Shown here: piece by piece, positions 1 through 9,042 of the stretch
How positions within the stretch are numbered: the first letter of the stretch is position 1
Layout of the letters: each line of letters opens with the position of its first letter
Assembly (NCBI GenBank): GCA_951813615.1
Contig: OX638377.1
Location: 1,922,001 to 1,986,000, forward strand
Length of the DNA stretch: 64,000 nt
Source: an uncultured Latescibacterota bacterium
GTDB taxonomy: Bacteria > Latescibacterota > UBA2968 > UBA8231
Direction: 5' to 3'
Position numbers and translations under genes: made by a program
The notes under the pieces: generated by a model
What the model was told of the DNA's origin: nothing
Database searches by the model: none
What the model saw: the letters and a program-made list of their open reading frames with translations, nothing else

Positions 1-60
1 GAATGTTTTCCAACCCATCATCGCAAACCTGTGCAACGCCCCGAACTTGGTGCCGCGCCG

Positions 61-3000
61 TCAGTCGAGGCGGGGCAGATCTCGGCCTTCGGGTACCACT
101 GCGGCCGCACTCTTCAGGGCCGTCACGTTGGAGAGATCGTTGGCGGGGACGGCGGTGAGTTCGCCGGGGGCGAGGGGAGCCATTGGTTCCACCTGCACGC
201 CTGCACGCCAGTCGTGGTCGAGGTTGGAGAGCACGGCGAAGACGACGTTATTTCCCTGTCGTAGCAGCGTCGAGCCCCACTGGTTGAAACGCCAGGGCGT
301 GCCGATCTGCTGCCCGTTGACGTAGAGCAGGACCCCATCCGTGGGGGTCATACCGGTATAGGTGATCATCGCCGGAATGTCCCGGGCTGCGCGCACGCTG
401 GCTACGGCGTAGGCGACGGCCCGATCCGCGTCCGCAAAATGGGCGGTTAGATTGAGCCTCCCGTCGGCGGTAGTGCGGATCGGTTTCCAGCCCTGCACGC
501 CGTTCCGGGTTTCGTAGCGGGCGGTCACGTTTAGCTTCAACTCCGGGGGATGTACGGTTGTGTCGATGACCTCGCCGCTCTCGTTCTCGAAGGGCCCCAC
601 GATGAGCCAGTCGGTGACAGTGAGCCGCGACGGTCCGGCGTGGTTGGTGAACGACAACCGCCAGCCGTCGCCGCGCACGTCGCAGGTGAAGGGAAGGTCG
701 AAGGGGCCGGCCACTTTTCGGGGGACGGTGGTTTGCAGGGCAAAGCTGCCGATTTCGCCCGGCTCGATCTCTTGGGCCGGGCCCGATGCGACTGTCCACC
801 CGGGGAACGGATTGACGCGCAGCGCGACCGACACCGGCAGCGACCATGAGGGGATGGATACCTGCGCGGGTACGGAGGTCGCCTGGGCCGTCGTCGCGGC
901 GGTGGAGAGGGCTTCCGTGTCAACCGCGACATCGATGCCCAGCAGGGTCCGCATCAAGTCGGCGGTGTATTCCTTTGGACCGTCGGACGCTAGTGCAGCG
1001 ACCGCTTCTGCGAGGGAGGCTCTGGCTTTTGTAGCCGTGGACTTGGACGCTAGGTCGCCTCCAACGGCAAGCGTTTTGAGCTCGCGCTGGATTTGAGTCC
1101 AGGCGGCGGGTGCCTCTGCGCCGAGTTGCGCTTGGGCACCGGACAGGGCGGCGAGTACGCAATCGGCTGGATGGGTGACGGCGCGCTCGATGGCACCGGT
1201 CATGGGTTGGAGGACGTTGTCGAAGCGATTGCCCCGCAGGATCACGCCCTCGGCGCGAGTATCCACGTACAGCCCGACGTCGGCGTTCTCGACCAAGCAG
1301 TTCTCGATGAGGATGTTGTCGGCGATGCCGTCGCCGAGCACCTCGATGCGGGCATTGTTGCGCAGAATGCAGCGCCGAGCCAGACAGGTGCGGGTAAAGG
1401 AATAGTCCGTCTCCGAGTGCCCGCGGTCGCGGATGGCCAGATGTGAGTCGAGCGACGGGATCTCATTCATGGGGCCGCGGTAGGCATTCCCTTCGAGGAT
1501 TTCATCGTCGAAATACTGGATGTACCAAGAGGGTTCGGGCCCGCCGCCCTTCCACATGCCGAAGTTGTGGAAGCCGCCGGCCCGGGCGCTCGTATTGCTT
1601 GCTACGATCCCTTCGATGAGGGAGCCGTAGAGTTGCAGAGCAATGGTTGCGTCCTCGATGCGGTTGCCGACGAACAGGTGGCGCTCGCGGAAATAGGAGA
1701 TCGCGATCAGGGAGTTGTCGTCCGGCTCGATGGTCCAGGGCCGATCTACTTCGACGGTCCTGTCGTCGATGTGGCGGATGCGCCGTAGCTGGCCCGCGCC
1801 CCGGCCGGCCAAGACCATGATGCCGCCGTTGATCCAGTGAGCAGCGCCGTTGCGCCAAGTCATGCTCTCATCGGCGAGCACGAGGCGGGTACCTACCACG
1901 TTCGTTACGGCACCACGATAGGTGTGGGCACCGCCGTCGAGGGTCATGGCCTCGCGGTCGTGGGCGAAGTTGCGCTCTAGGCGGTTGTTGGCGAAGTAGA
2001 TGTTGCGTTGGTAGAGCGGAGCAGGAGTTACGCTGACGCCGCCGCCGGTCACGGTGTTGTTCTCGAAGATCAGGTTCTCCGAGCCGGAGATGGAGTTGCC
2101 GCCGTTGATAAACCGGTTGTCGGTGACCTGTCCGTAGCGAACGCGCAGCGCGAAGCTCCCGCCGCGACCGCTGGTGACTATGTCGCAGTCGGTGACGCGG
2201 ATGAACTCGCCTTCGAGGTCTAGGGCATGGCCCGGCAGGCTATGGCGACGAAGGCGTTCCTCGGTGCTGACGTACTGGTCTCGCAAGAGGCGCATCCGGA
2301 CCCGGCGAACGATGACCCGCCCGCTCGCGGGGTCGGCTAGGCGACCGGAGACGATGCCATTCAGATAGTTCCCGGACGTGATGAATAGGTCTTCCACCCC
2401 GAAGTTATGGCTACCTTTGATCAACGCCGCCGGTGGCTTCTGCACGTCCGGCCAGTATAGCTGGCTCAGCTCTAGGGACTCGCCTCGCAGTAAAGTGAAC
2501 GGGGGAATCTCCAGGGTGCCCTGGATCTGGTAGCGGCCTCGCGGCAGGTGGACGATGCCGCCGCCGCTCTGGCCAGCCGCGGCCAAGGCCGCGTGCAGGG
2601 CTTGAGTGTCGCCGGCCCGGTCGTTGGGCACGGCCCCGAAATCGACGACGTTGAAAATTCGATCCTCCCAGACCTCCTTGTGTACGGCAATGTCCACGGT
2701 TCCCGCACGGCGCCAACCGGCTGGGCCGCCGTGGCCATTGTGGACGAAGATCTCGTAGGCTCCCGGCGCGAGCTTCGTCGGCAGGGGGGCTGTCACCGAC
2801 CACTGGTCTTGTTGCTGTAGGGGTAGTTCGATGTGGTCGTCGCCTTGCTTCAGGGCTATCTGAGCCTTTTCGTAGAAGGAGAGGCTGCGACCGAAGACAC
2901 GCAGCCATCCGCCGGGCGATGCTGCCCGGCCGCGATCGCCTTGGACCCACCACGGGGTTGGTTCGTTGAGGACAAAAGGCGCAGATGGCCCGCGCGCGCC

Positions 3001-3354
3001 CGAAATGACCCGACATATGTGCAGGCCAGCCGACGTTTTCGGCAGGACGAAACTGAGACCGGTCTCTGTGCGGTGAATGGGGGTAAGGACGCGCCCATCA
3101 CCGATGACGGGTGCCTGCCCCGTAGCCGCCTTGCCCGGCTCGGCGTCGCGGATCGACGCTATCTCCACCTTGGGATCGCCGCCCCAGTCTCCGCCGTGCA
3201 GGAGGACGATTTCACCGGGCATGACTGGTGCCGACCACCAGACTACGGCTGGGGGAGGGGGATTGGCATGGGAAAGGCTGCACATGGCCATCCCAAGCGC
3301 TAGCGTCATGATGGCCACAGATCGATCCGATCTCCTGCAAGACTTCCTATACAT
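61..3354 (-). CDS. Secreted parallel beta-helix (pectate lyase-like) protein
   Basis: 1097 aa. Residues 1-30 form a signal peptide (basic start, hydrophobic core, SHA cleavage site), so the product is exported. Residues about 145-225 resemble an IPT/Ig-like domain. A pectate-lyase-superfamily start (NVVDFGA, residues 235-241, then a Gly/Ala-rich helix and HLPRGRY) opens a long right-handed beta-helix with many N-rich turns up to about residue 740. The C-terminal 300 residues include a WLIVGPFEN-type beta-sandwich seen in polysaccharide-active proteins. The start is supported by an AAAGGAA ribosome site. Binding or cleavage of an acidic polysaccharide is inferred; I cannot identify catalytic residues. 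Confidence 0.75.
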   Translation of the reverse strand: MYRKSCRRSDRSVAIMTLALGMAMCSLSHANPPPPAVVWWSAPVMPGEIVLLHGGDWGGDPKVEIASIRDAEPGKAATGQAPVIGDGRVLTPIHRTETGLSFVLPKTSAGLHICRVISGARGPSAPFVLNEPTPWWVQGDRGRAASPGGWLRVFGRSLSFYEKAQIALKQGDDHIELPLQQQDQWSVTAPLPTKLAPGAYEIFVHNGHGGPAGWRRAGTVDIAVHKEVWEDRIFNVVDFGAVPNDRAGDTQALHAALAAAGQSGGGIVHLPRGRYQIQGTLEIPPFTLLRGESLELSQLYWPDVQKPPAALIKGSHNFGVEDLFITSGNYLNGIVSGRLADPASGRVIVRRVRMRLLRDQYVSTEERLRRHSLPGHALDLEGEFIRVTDCDIVTSGRGGSFALRVRYGQVTDNRFINGGNSISGSENLIFENNTVTGGGVSVTPAPLYQRNIYFANNRLERNFAHDREAMTLDGGAHTYRGAVTNVVGTRLVLADESMTWRNGAAHWINGGIMVLAGRGAGQLRRIRHIDDRTVEVDRPWTIEPDDNSLIAISYFRERHLFVGNRIEDATIALQLYGSLIEGIVASNTSARAGGFHNFGMWKGGGPEPSWYIQYFDDEILEGNAYRGPMNEIPSLDSHLAIRDRGHSETDYSFTRTCLARRCILRNNARIEVLGDGIADNILIENCLVENADVGLYVDTRAEGVILRGNRFDNVLQPMTGAIERAVTHPADCVLAALSGAQAQLGAEAPAAWTQIQRELKTLAVGGDLASKSTATKARASLAEAVAALASDGPKEYTADLMRTLLGIDVAVDTEALSTAATTAQATSVPAQVSIPSWSLPVSVALRVNPFPGWTVASGPAQEIEPGEIGSFALQTTVPRKVAGPFDLPFTCDVRGDGWRLSFTNHAGPSRLTVTDWLIVGPFENESGEVIDTTVHPPELKLNVTARYETRNGVQGWKPIRTTADGRLNLTAHFADADRAVAYAVASVRAARDIPAMITYTGMTPTDGVLLYVNGQQIGTPWRFNQWGSTLLRQGNNVVFAVLSNLDHDWRAGVQVEPMAPLAPGELTAVPANDLSNVTALKSAAAVVPEGRDLPRLD

Positions 3355-3635
3355 TAGATTTCCTTTCTACTCTCCCAAGAGCGTTGAAAGTTCCGGAAAT
3401 TTCCAGAAAAATCTCATCAATGCGTGACTGAACCCCGCGTTCAGCTTCGTTGCGAATCCTCTCAGCGCAACCCCATAACGCCATTCAAGCCCTGTCACCC
3501 ACATCGCCATGTATGCGTAGCACAGTAAATTATCACTTTCGCCAAGCCCGCCAACATGTTTCGCCTGAATCAATTTTTGCGGCGTCAGATCGGGATCGGA
3601 TGGGTCAGGTCTACTAGCGGAAGTTAAGATGACAC
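3355..3635. other. Intergenic stretch, no firm gene
   Basis: This stretch separates the beta-helix gene from the broken DUF4238 gene. The end next to the beta-helix gene carries that gene's ribosome site. A 68-codon minus-strand frame at 3367-3573 has no recognisable domain and no convincing ribosome site, so I do not call it. I see no clear terminator or repeat. Confidence 0.4.
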
Positions 3636-4183
3636 CTATGCTATCAAAGACAGTACGTTCGATTGTTTGAATGGTTTATTGATGAATTCTTTCAGCAGTG
3701 CTTTTGAGGCCCCAACCAGGAATTGATTGGCATTGGCTGCTATCGCTTCGTTTAGTTGTTTCGCGACTTCATTCGACACTTCTATGGATCTACGCTGAAG
3801 TTTTTTGATGGAGACCAAAACGGCAAGGTTTGGGCACAATGGATAATATAGGGCCACGTCGTCATGCTTCATACTTTCCTTACGAGCAAGATTCACTATT
3901 GGCTGGTCTCCTGTAATCAATCTATTATTTCGATCTTTCAGAAATGCAATTTCCAGTTTTTTTCGATCAACAAACAAGCTCGCTCCAAAGTTATCTGCAA
4001 AACAATAACAAAACACATGACGAAGACGACTAAAATCATATCCCGAACTTAATGTCGCCAGAGTCTCGCCAATTCGTTCTCGCATCCTTTTAGTTCTGAA
4101 ATATTGATGAGCAATGAATTGAAAAAAATTGATTGCAGATGCTTGGTCGTCAAGAAAATCCAAGCGTTCTTGACGCAATTCTC
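3636..4183 (-). pseudogene. DUF4238-type protein, C-terminal part (IS-interrupted)
   Basis: This is the downstream part of a gene split by the IS at 4187-5116. Joining the upstream part (5507 to 5117) to 4183, with one TTA copy removed, restores a single 312-codon frame with no stop or frameshift. The junction reads AISII-RELRQERLD. This part encodes FFQFIAHQYFRTKR, then a LITGDQPIVN segment and a YYPLCPNLAVLVS segment, a pattern typical of DUF4238. The gene is visibly AT-richer than its neighbours, which suggests acquisition. It probably gives no full product now; a TTG at 4178 could in principle restart the C-terminal part. Function unknown. Confidence 0.75.
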
Positions 4184-4186
4184 TTA
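4184..4186. repeat. IS target-site duplication, left copy (TTA)
   Basis: TTA lies immediately outside the left inverted repeat and matches TTA at 5117-5119. A TNA duplication is typical of IS427/IS1031-type IS5-family elements. Confidence 0.85.
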
Positions 4187-5116
4187 GAAGCTGTCTGAAA
4201 ACCCTTCATGTAGCCGCTATTTGAACGGGCGTACTCATCGAGCCATATTCAGGTTTCGCGACAAAATCTGAACAGAAAGGCTTGTATGATGAGTACGCCT
4301 AGTATGCAATATGCGACCGATCTAACCGATGGACAATGGCAGCGGATCGAACCGTTGCTGCCCGCGCCGCGTTGGCGGCCAGGCGGTCCGGGTCGGCCGC
4401 CGCGGGATCGACGCCAAATCGTCAATGGCCTTTTGTATTTGAACAAGACGGGGTGTCCTTGGGCTTTGTTGCCGGGTTGTTTTGGGCCATGGAAAACGGT
4501 GTATGATTCCTTTCGTCGCTGGAGCCTGCAAGGGGTTTGGTCGCCGGTGTTGGATCAGCTGACCCAGCGGGAGCGCCGCCTAAACGGACGGGCTGGGATG
4601 CCGTCGGCTGGCTGTGTCGATAGTCAGACGATCAAGACCGCAACCCAAGGTACAACAACCGGTTATGACGCTGGCAAAAAGATCAAAGGCCGCAAACGGC
4701 ATCTGTTGGTGGATACGTCGGGCTTGCTTCGCCAGGTGGTGGTCACCGCCGCCGATGTCGATGATCGAGAGGGTCTCAAGCAGGTGTTGACTCGCTTGAA
4801 GGCCGCCGGAGTGGCTCGGTTACGTAAGCTGTGGGTTGATGGCGGCTACCAAGGCGAGACGATCCGAACGTGGGTGGCTAACCAAAAAAAGACGCACAAA
4901 ATAGACTTGGAAGTCGTCGCCAAACCAAGCGGTGGATTTACCGTAGTTAAACGCCGGTGGGTCGTCGAGCGCACCTTGGCGTGGTTGATGAATTTTCGCC
5001 GACATGCGAGAGATTATGAGGTCTTGACCCGACATAGCGAAGCCTTGATACAGATTGCCATGATCCACTTGCTACTTAAACGAATCAAATGAAAATTAGA
5101 GTTTTCAGACGGCTTC
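4187..5116 (+). mobile_element. IS5-family insertion sequence (IS427/IS1031-like), complete
   Basis: 930 bp element bounded by near-perfect terminal inverted repeats. The left end reads GAAGCTGTCTGAAAACCCT; the right end, read inward, is GAAGCCGTCTGAAAACTCT (two mismatches in 19). It is flanked by a direct TTA duplication and carries one intact transposase gene. Intact ends, an intact transposase and an otherwise undamaged target gene point to a recent insertion. Confidence 0.93.
4286..5092 (+). CDS. IS5-family DDE transposase
   Basis: 268 aa, intact. The N-terminus has the DUF4096-type helix-turn-helix (LTDGQWQRIEPLLP, residues 13-26, then GRPPRDRRQIVNGLLY). The DDE catalytic core is visible: D112 in VDSQTIK, D185 in LWVDGGYQG and E228 in WVVERTLAWL, with the family motif GRKRHLLVDT. 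Two adjacent ATGs (4286 and 4289) are possible starts. A single frame encodes the whole enzyme, unlike IS427 members that need a frameshift. It lies opposite in direction to the gene it disrupts. Confidence 0.95.
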   Translation: MMSTPSMQYATDLTDGQWQRIEPLLPAPRWRPGGPGRPPRDRRQIVNGLLYLNKTGCPWALLPGCFGPWKTVYDSFRRWSLQGVWSPVLDQLTQRERRLNGRAGMPSAGCVDSQTIKTATQGTTTGYDAGKKIKGRKRHLLVDTSGLLRQVVVTAADVDDREGLKQVLTRLKAAGVARLRKLWVDGGYQGETIRTWVANQKKTHKIDLEVVAKPSGGFTVVKRRWVVERTLAWLMNFRRHARDYEVLTRHSEALIQIAMIHLLLKRIK

Positions 5117-5119
5117 TTA
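5117..5119. repeat. IS target-site duplication, right copy (TTA)
   Basis: Direct copy of 4184-4186, immediately outside the right inverted repeat of the IS. Confidence 0.85.
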
Positions 5120-5507
5120 TTATAGATATTGCCCTGTTTTCTATATCTCCATGTAAATTATCTTCGAGTTCTATCATCAATTTTAGGGAATGTGACTTCT
5201 CCTCATCCGTCGGATTTTTCATTCCTTGTATAATCATATTACCATTAGCGACTTTCTTGAAGGCGTCAAACGTTGATTGATTAACTCCCCGCATTCCCGT
5301 TTCGCACTTCTCTTTCAACCAATACTCAAAAAATTGAATGTCCTCTTTGGTTAATGGAACTAGTTTATAGAAATCTCTCTCCATCATTATGTTTTTAACA
5401 TTTGATGGAAACAGACTCCCATTACGCAAACAATATACTTGGTCCTTCCCTCGACTCCAGCTCTTAAGATAAGAGCTCCAAACGTAATGTTGATTTCGGG
5501 TCGTCAT
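5117..5507 (-). pseudogene. DUF4238-type protein, N-terminal part (IS-interrupted)
   Basis: 130 native codons starting at ATG 5507. Beyond them the frame reads ten codons of IS sequence (RSRLKTLIFI) and stops at 5085-5087. The opening NQHYVWSSYLKSW is the DUF4238 N-terminal signature (HYV...LKxW). Translation begins 2 bp after the stop of the PurM/HypE-like gene, so it may have been co-transcribed with the tetrapyrrole operon. Its AT-rich composition differs sharply from that operon. The remaining product, if made, is a truncated 140-residue protein. Confidence 0.75.
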
Positions 5508-5509
5508 TT

Positions 5510-6523
5510 TTAGGCAAAGAGTCGGGTGATTTCGTCCACTGGGAAAGTGGGTAATGGCGTCAGATGGCCTTCGCGGCGTAGCTGAAGTCCGAAAGAAGGG
5601 GGACGGACCGTGCCGATGTGGGCTGCGGCTATGTTGGCGTCGCGCAGGGCGGCGAGTATGGCGTCGGCGGAATCGGCTGTGCAGCCGATTAGCAGTGCAC
5701 CGGAGGAAATCACGCCGAGGGGATCGAGTTCAAAGGCCGCGCAGAGACGCGCTGTGGCCGGATTGATGGGTAGCGCGTGGTAGTCGATTTCTGCGCCCAC
5801 GGCGGATGCAGTGACCAATTCCCACAGGCCCGTGGCGACCCCGCCTTCGGTCGGATCGTGCATGGCGGCGACTCGTCCGGCTTGGACGGCGACTTGGGCA
5901 TCGCGCACGACGCTGATGCCGGGCGTGTGGAGAAAGTCGGCGCAGGCGTCCAAAAAGGCGGGCGTGCAGCCGTGATCGAGCAGTTGCGCGCGTTTTTCGC
6001 GGGCGATGATGGCGGTGGCTTCAATGCCCAAGCCCTTGGTCAGGAGCAGGGCGTGACCGGGCCGCAAGCCCGAAGAACGCACCAAGCGGTCGCGCGTGGT
6101 TTCCCCGAGCATTTGGCCGATGACTAAGGGACGGTCGAGCCCGTAGGTCACCTCTGTGTGGCCGCCGCAGACGGCGATGTCCAAGTCCTCGGCAGCTTGG
6201 TGGATGGAGCGAAAAATGGATTCCGCCAACTCGGGCGTGGCGCGTTCTGCGGGGAGGAGGATGGTGCTGAGGAAGAAGCGGGGCGTAGCTCCCATGGCGG
6301 CAATATCGTTGGCATTGACGTGGATTGCGTACCAGCCAATCTCGTCGCTGGCGAAAGTGATGGGGTCGGTCTTGGCCACTAGCAAGCGGTCGCCGCAGTC
6401 GATGACCGCTGCGTCCTCGCCCACGGTCGGTGGCACGAGCAGGCGTTCGTGGCGGTGGGTATAAGCGTCGAGCAGACGGCCTAATTCAGCGGGAGGCAGC
6501 TTGCCGGCGGGGTAGGTCTTCAC
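5510..6523 (-). CDS. PurM/HypE-like AIR synthase-related protein
   Basis: 337 aa. The AIR-synthase fold is recognisable: the N-terminal domain has GEDAAVID (residues 35-42) and DPITFASDEIGW, then NANDIAAMGATPRFFL (71-86), a canonical PurM/HypE/SelD/ThiL nucleotide-binding motif. The C-terminal domain has HDPTEGGVATGLWE. It resembles the hydrogenase maturation factor HypE-like group, but lacks the C-terminal cysteine tail of true HypE and no hydrogenase genes are near. Its ATG overlaps the stop of cobA-hemD (ATGA), so it is translationally coupled to tetrapyrrole genes. Its substrate is unknown. Confidence 0.75.
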   Translation of the reverse strand: MKTYPAGKLPPAELGRLLDAYTHRHERLLVPPTVGEDAAVIDCGDRLLVAKTDPITFASDEIGWYAIHVNANDIAAMGATPRFFLSTILLPAERATPELAESIFRSIHQAAEDLDIAVCGGHTEVTYGLDRPLVIGQMLGETTRDRLVRSSGLRPGHALLLTKGLGIEATAIIAREKRAQLLDHGCTPAFLDACADFLHTPGISVVRDAQVAVQAGRVAAMHDPTEGGVATGLWELVTASAVGAEIDYHALPINPATARLCAAFELDPLGVISSGALLIGCTADSADAILAALRDANIAAAHIGTVRPPSFGLQLRREGHLTPLPTFPVDEITRLFA

Positions 6524-8049
6524 GGGGCGTAGAAGGCGATGATGGCTTGGACGAGCGCGGGGATACTGCTTTCGCTGGGTTGCACGTGAACGGTAAACCC
6601 GAGCTGGCGCACGGCTTCAGCTGTGGTGGGGCCAATGCAGGCGATGTGGGTGCGGGCGAAGACGGCCTCCGCGCGTTCTGATCCTAGAACCTGATGAAAA
6701 TTGTGGACGCTGGAAGGGCTGGCGAAGACGATGAGGTCGAGTTTGTTCTCGGCTAGTGCAGCGGGGAGATCGACTTGATCCGGCAGGCGATTTACGTACG
6801 TCGTTAGGTGGTGAACTTGGGCACCGCGTGCGGCGAGCGTATCGGCGAGTTCGGTGCGTCCAATGGAAGAGGCTGGCAAGAGGATCTCTTGGCCAGCCAC
6901 GTCGAATGCGGCAAAGGCGCTGGCTAGCGTGGCTTGCGATTGTCGTGAGGGTACGAGGTCGGGGATTAAGCCCTGTTGGCGCAGCGCCGAGGATGTGGCC
7001 AAGCCGACGGCTGCTATGCGCGTGTCGGCAAAGGCCCGGGCGTCGAGGCCGCGCTGGTAGAGCCGGTCGCAGAAAAAGGTCACGCTGTTGGGGCTGGTGA
7101 AGACGACCCAAGCCGCGTCCCCGAGCCGGTCTTGGGCCGCATCCACAGCCGTCCAGTCATTGGGTGGGCCGATGTCTAAGAGGGGCAGCGTCGATACGGC
7201 TGCTCCTTCGGCTTCGAGGCGTTGCTGGAGGGGGCCAGCCTGTTCGCGGCTGCGGGTGACGAGCAGGCGGCGGCCAAAGAGCGGTTTGTTCTCAAACCAG
7301 TTGAGCTCTTGGCGCAGTGCGACGACGGGGCCGACTGCGATGAGGGCTGGCGAGCGGATTTGCTGGGCAACGGCGCGGTCCGGCAGGTGCTGGAGATCGG
7401 CGACGACCGTGCGCTGGTCGGGCCAAGTGCCCCATTCAATGGCCGCAGCCGGAGTCGAAGCCGGGCGGCCCCGAGCGACGAGATGCTGGCATATACTGGC
7501 GAGTTTGCGGACGGCCATGAAGATGACGAGGGTGCCGTCAAAGGCCGCTAGCTGATCCCAGTCGATGGTCGCGTCGGGCTTAGCCGGATCTTCGTTGCCG
7601 GTGACTAGCAGCGCGGCCGAGGCGGTGCCGCGATGGGTTAGGGGGATGCCTGCGTAGGCCAAGACGCCAGAGGCCGCAGAGACACCGGAGACAATTTCAA
7701 AGGGAATGCCGGATTGGCGCAAGTGCAGGGCCTCTTCGCCGCCGCGACCGAAGATGAAGGGATCGCCGCCTTTGAGTCGGACGACGACATGGCCTTGGCG
7801 AGCGCGGTCGACGAGGAGCGCATGGATCGCGTCTTGGGTGGGGCTTTTGCGGCCGCCGCGTTTGCCGACTGCGATTCGCTCACACGTGTTGGGCACTAGG
7901 TCGAGTAAGCGACTGTCGAGGAGGTCGTCGTAGAGGACGACATCGGCTTCGCGCAGATAGCGCAGGCCCTTGAGAGTCAGCAGGCCGGGGTCGCCGGGGC
8001 CGGCTCCGACGATGTACACGGTGCCTGAGGTGGCGTATTCAGCGGACAT
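6520..8049 (-). CDS. cobA-hemD: Fused uroporphyrinogen-III C-methyltransferase / uroporphyrinogen-III synthase
   Basis: 509 aa, two enzymes of the siroheme/heme branch in one chain. Residues 1 to about 245 are the SUMT methyltransferase (VYIVGAGPGDPGLLTLKG near the start, GGDPFIFGRGGEE, a threonine-rich central loop). From about residue 255 to the end is HemD (GRRLLVTRSREQAGPL, then VVFTSPNSVTFF and FASPSSVHNF). I chose ATG 8049, which overlaps the hemC stop as TGATG; the frame stays open further upstream but only inside hemC. The synthase half would act on hydroxymethylbilane from HemC. Such fusions are known in Firmicutes and other phyla. Confidence 0.93.
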   Translation of the reverse strand: MSAEYATSGTVYIVGAGPGDPGLLTLKGLRYLREADVVLYDDLLDSRLLDLVPNTCERIAVGKRGGRKSPTQDAIHALLVDRARQGHVVVRLKGGDPFIFGRGGEEALHLRQSGIPFEIVSGVSAASGVLAYAGIPLTHRGTASAALLVTGNEDPAKPDATIDWDQLAAFDGTLVIFMAVRKLASICQHLVARGRPASTPAAAIEWGTWPDQRTVVADLQHLPDRAVAQQIRSPALIAVGPVVALRQELNWFENKPLFGRRLLVTRSREQAGPLQQRLEAEGAAVSTLPLLDIGPPNDWTAVDAAQDRLGDAAWVVFTSPNSVTFFCDRLYQRGLDARAFADTRIAAVGLATSSALRQQGLIPDLVPSRQSQATLASAFAAFDVAGQEILLPASSIGRTELADTLAARGAQVHHLTTYVNRLPDQVDLPAALAENKLDLIVFASPSSVHNFHQVLGSERAEAVFARTHIACIGPTTAEAVRQLGFTVHVQPSESSIPALVQAIIAFYAP

Positions 8050-8954
8050 CAGGGTACCTGCAAGAGGTCGTCGGCACCTTGGGCGCGTAGGGATTTGGCA
8101 AGGGATTCGGCGAGGGATTCGGCACAGGTGGGAGGTGCGCGCATTTCGGCGCGCAGCAACTGAGTGCCTTCGGGATGGCCCACCAAGCCGTCGAGTGCGA
8201 GGAGGTCGCCTTCGATGCGGCCCCAAGTGCCGACGGGCGCGTGACACCCGGCGCGCAGAGTGTGTAGCAAATGGCGCTCGGCTTGCACTGCGACTAGGGT
8301 TGGAGCGTGATTGAGGGCTGCTACGGTGGCACGCGCGGGGTGATCGGCGCGCATTTGCAGTCCTAAAGCGCTTTGGCCGGGTGCGGGTAGGACCTGATCG
8401 AGGGACAGGTAGCAGCCGATGCGCTCCTGCCAGCCGAGGCGGTTGAGTCCGGCAACGGCTAAGACGACGGCATCGCACTCGCCACGCATGGCTTTGTCGA
8501 TGCGGGTGTCTAGGTTGCCGCGAATATCTATAACGTTTAGGTCGGGCCGCAGGGCCTTGAGTTGGGCACGGCGGCGCAGGCTGCCCGTACCGACTCGTGC
8601 GCCATCTGGCAAGTCGGCCAGCGAGGATATGCTGGGGCCGACGAGGGCGTCGCGCACATCTTCGCGTTCGGGCGTGGCAACGAGGGTGAGGTCGGGGTGC
8701 ATCTGGGTCGGCAGGTCTTTTAGGCTGTGAACCGCTAGATCAATGTGCCCGTCCAACAGGGCGTCTTCGAGGGCTTTGGTGAAAACGCCCGTGCCTCCCA
8801 AGCTGCGCAGCGAATCCGTCGTCGCGTCGCCGGTGGTGCGGATGATGGAGATCTCAACGTCCAGCCCGTCGTGCAGTGCTAGCAAGCGGTCGCGGACCTC
8901 GTGGGCTTGGACGAGGGCAAGTTGGCTGCCGCGACTGCCGATGACGAGTTTCAC
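8049..8954 (-). CDS. hemC: Porphobilinogen deaminase (hydroxymethylbilane synthase)
   Basis: About 301 aa from GTG 8954, which gives the family-typical start MKLVIGSRGS. A TTG at 8984 is in frame but falls inside a 13-bp hairpin, so I prefer GTG. Visible features are DLAVHSLKDLPT (active-site region), RVGTGSLRRRAQL, and the LRAGCHAPVG loop whose Cys (about residue 237) attaches the dipyrromethane cofactor. The enzyme condenses four porphobilinogens to hydroxymethylbilane in the cytoplasm. First gene of the operon hemC, cobA-hemD, purM-like. Confidence 0.95.
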   Translation of the reverse strand: MKLVIGSRGSQLALVQAHEVRDRLLALHDGLDVEISIIRTTGDATTDSLRSLGGTGVFTKALEDALLDGHIDLAVHSLKDLPTQMHPDLTLVATPEREDVRDALVGPSISSLADLPDGARVGTGSLRRRAQLKALRPDLNVIDIRGNLDTRIDKAMRGECDAVVLAVAGLNRLGWQERIGCYLSLDQVLPAPGQSALGLQMRADHPARATVAALNHAPTLVAVQAERHLLHTLRAGCHAPVGTWGRIEGDLLALDGLVGHPEGTQLLRAEMRAPPTCAESLAESLAKSLRAQGADDLLQVP

Positions 8955-8980
8955 GAGGTGTGGCCGTTGGGTGTATATAG

Positions 8981-9017
8981 GCAAGGGAAGATTCCCCCAG
9001 TGGAAATCTTCCCTTGC
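8981..9017 (-). terminator. 13-bp stem-loop between glnA and hemC
   Basis: GCAAGGGAAGATT at 8981-8993 is perfectly complementary to 9005-9017 with an 11-nt loop. It lies 26 nt past the glnA stop and just before hemC on the same strand. No U-tract follows on either strand, so it may be a 3' stabiliser or processing site, or a partial terminator, rather than a classical intrinsic terminator. Confidence 0.5.
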
Positions 9018-9042
9018 TCCGAGTACCCGTAGTTATAGTTGT

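Noticed and set aside
3367..3573. 68-codon minus-strand ORF in the first intergenic region
   Set aside because: No domain, no clear ribosome site, and composition like noncoding flank.
8050..8478. N-terminal extension of cobA-hemD
   Set aside because: Arg-rich, lies wholly inside hemC in another frame; ATG 8049 in a TGATG overlap is the natural start.
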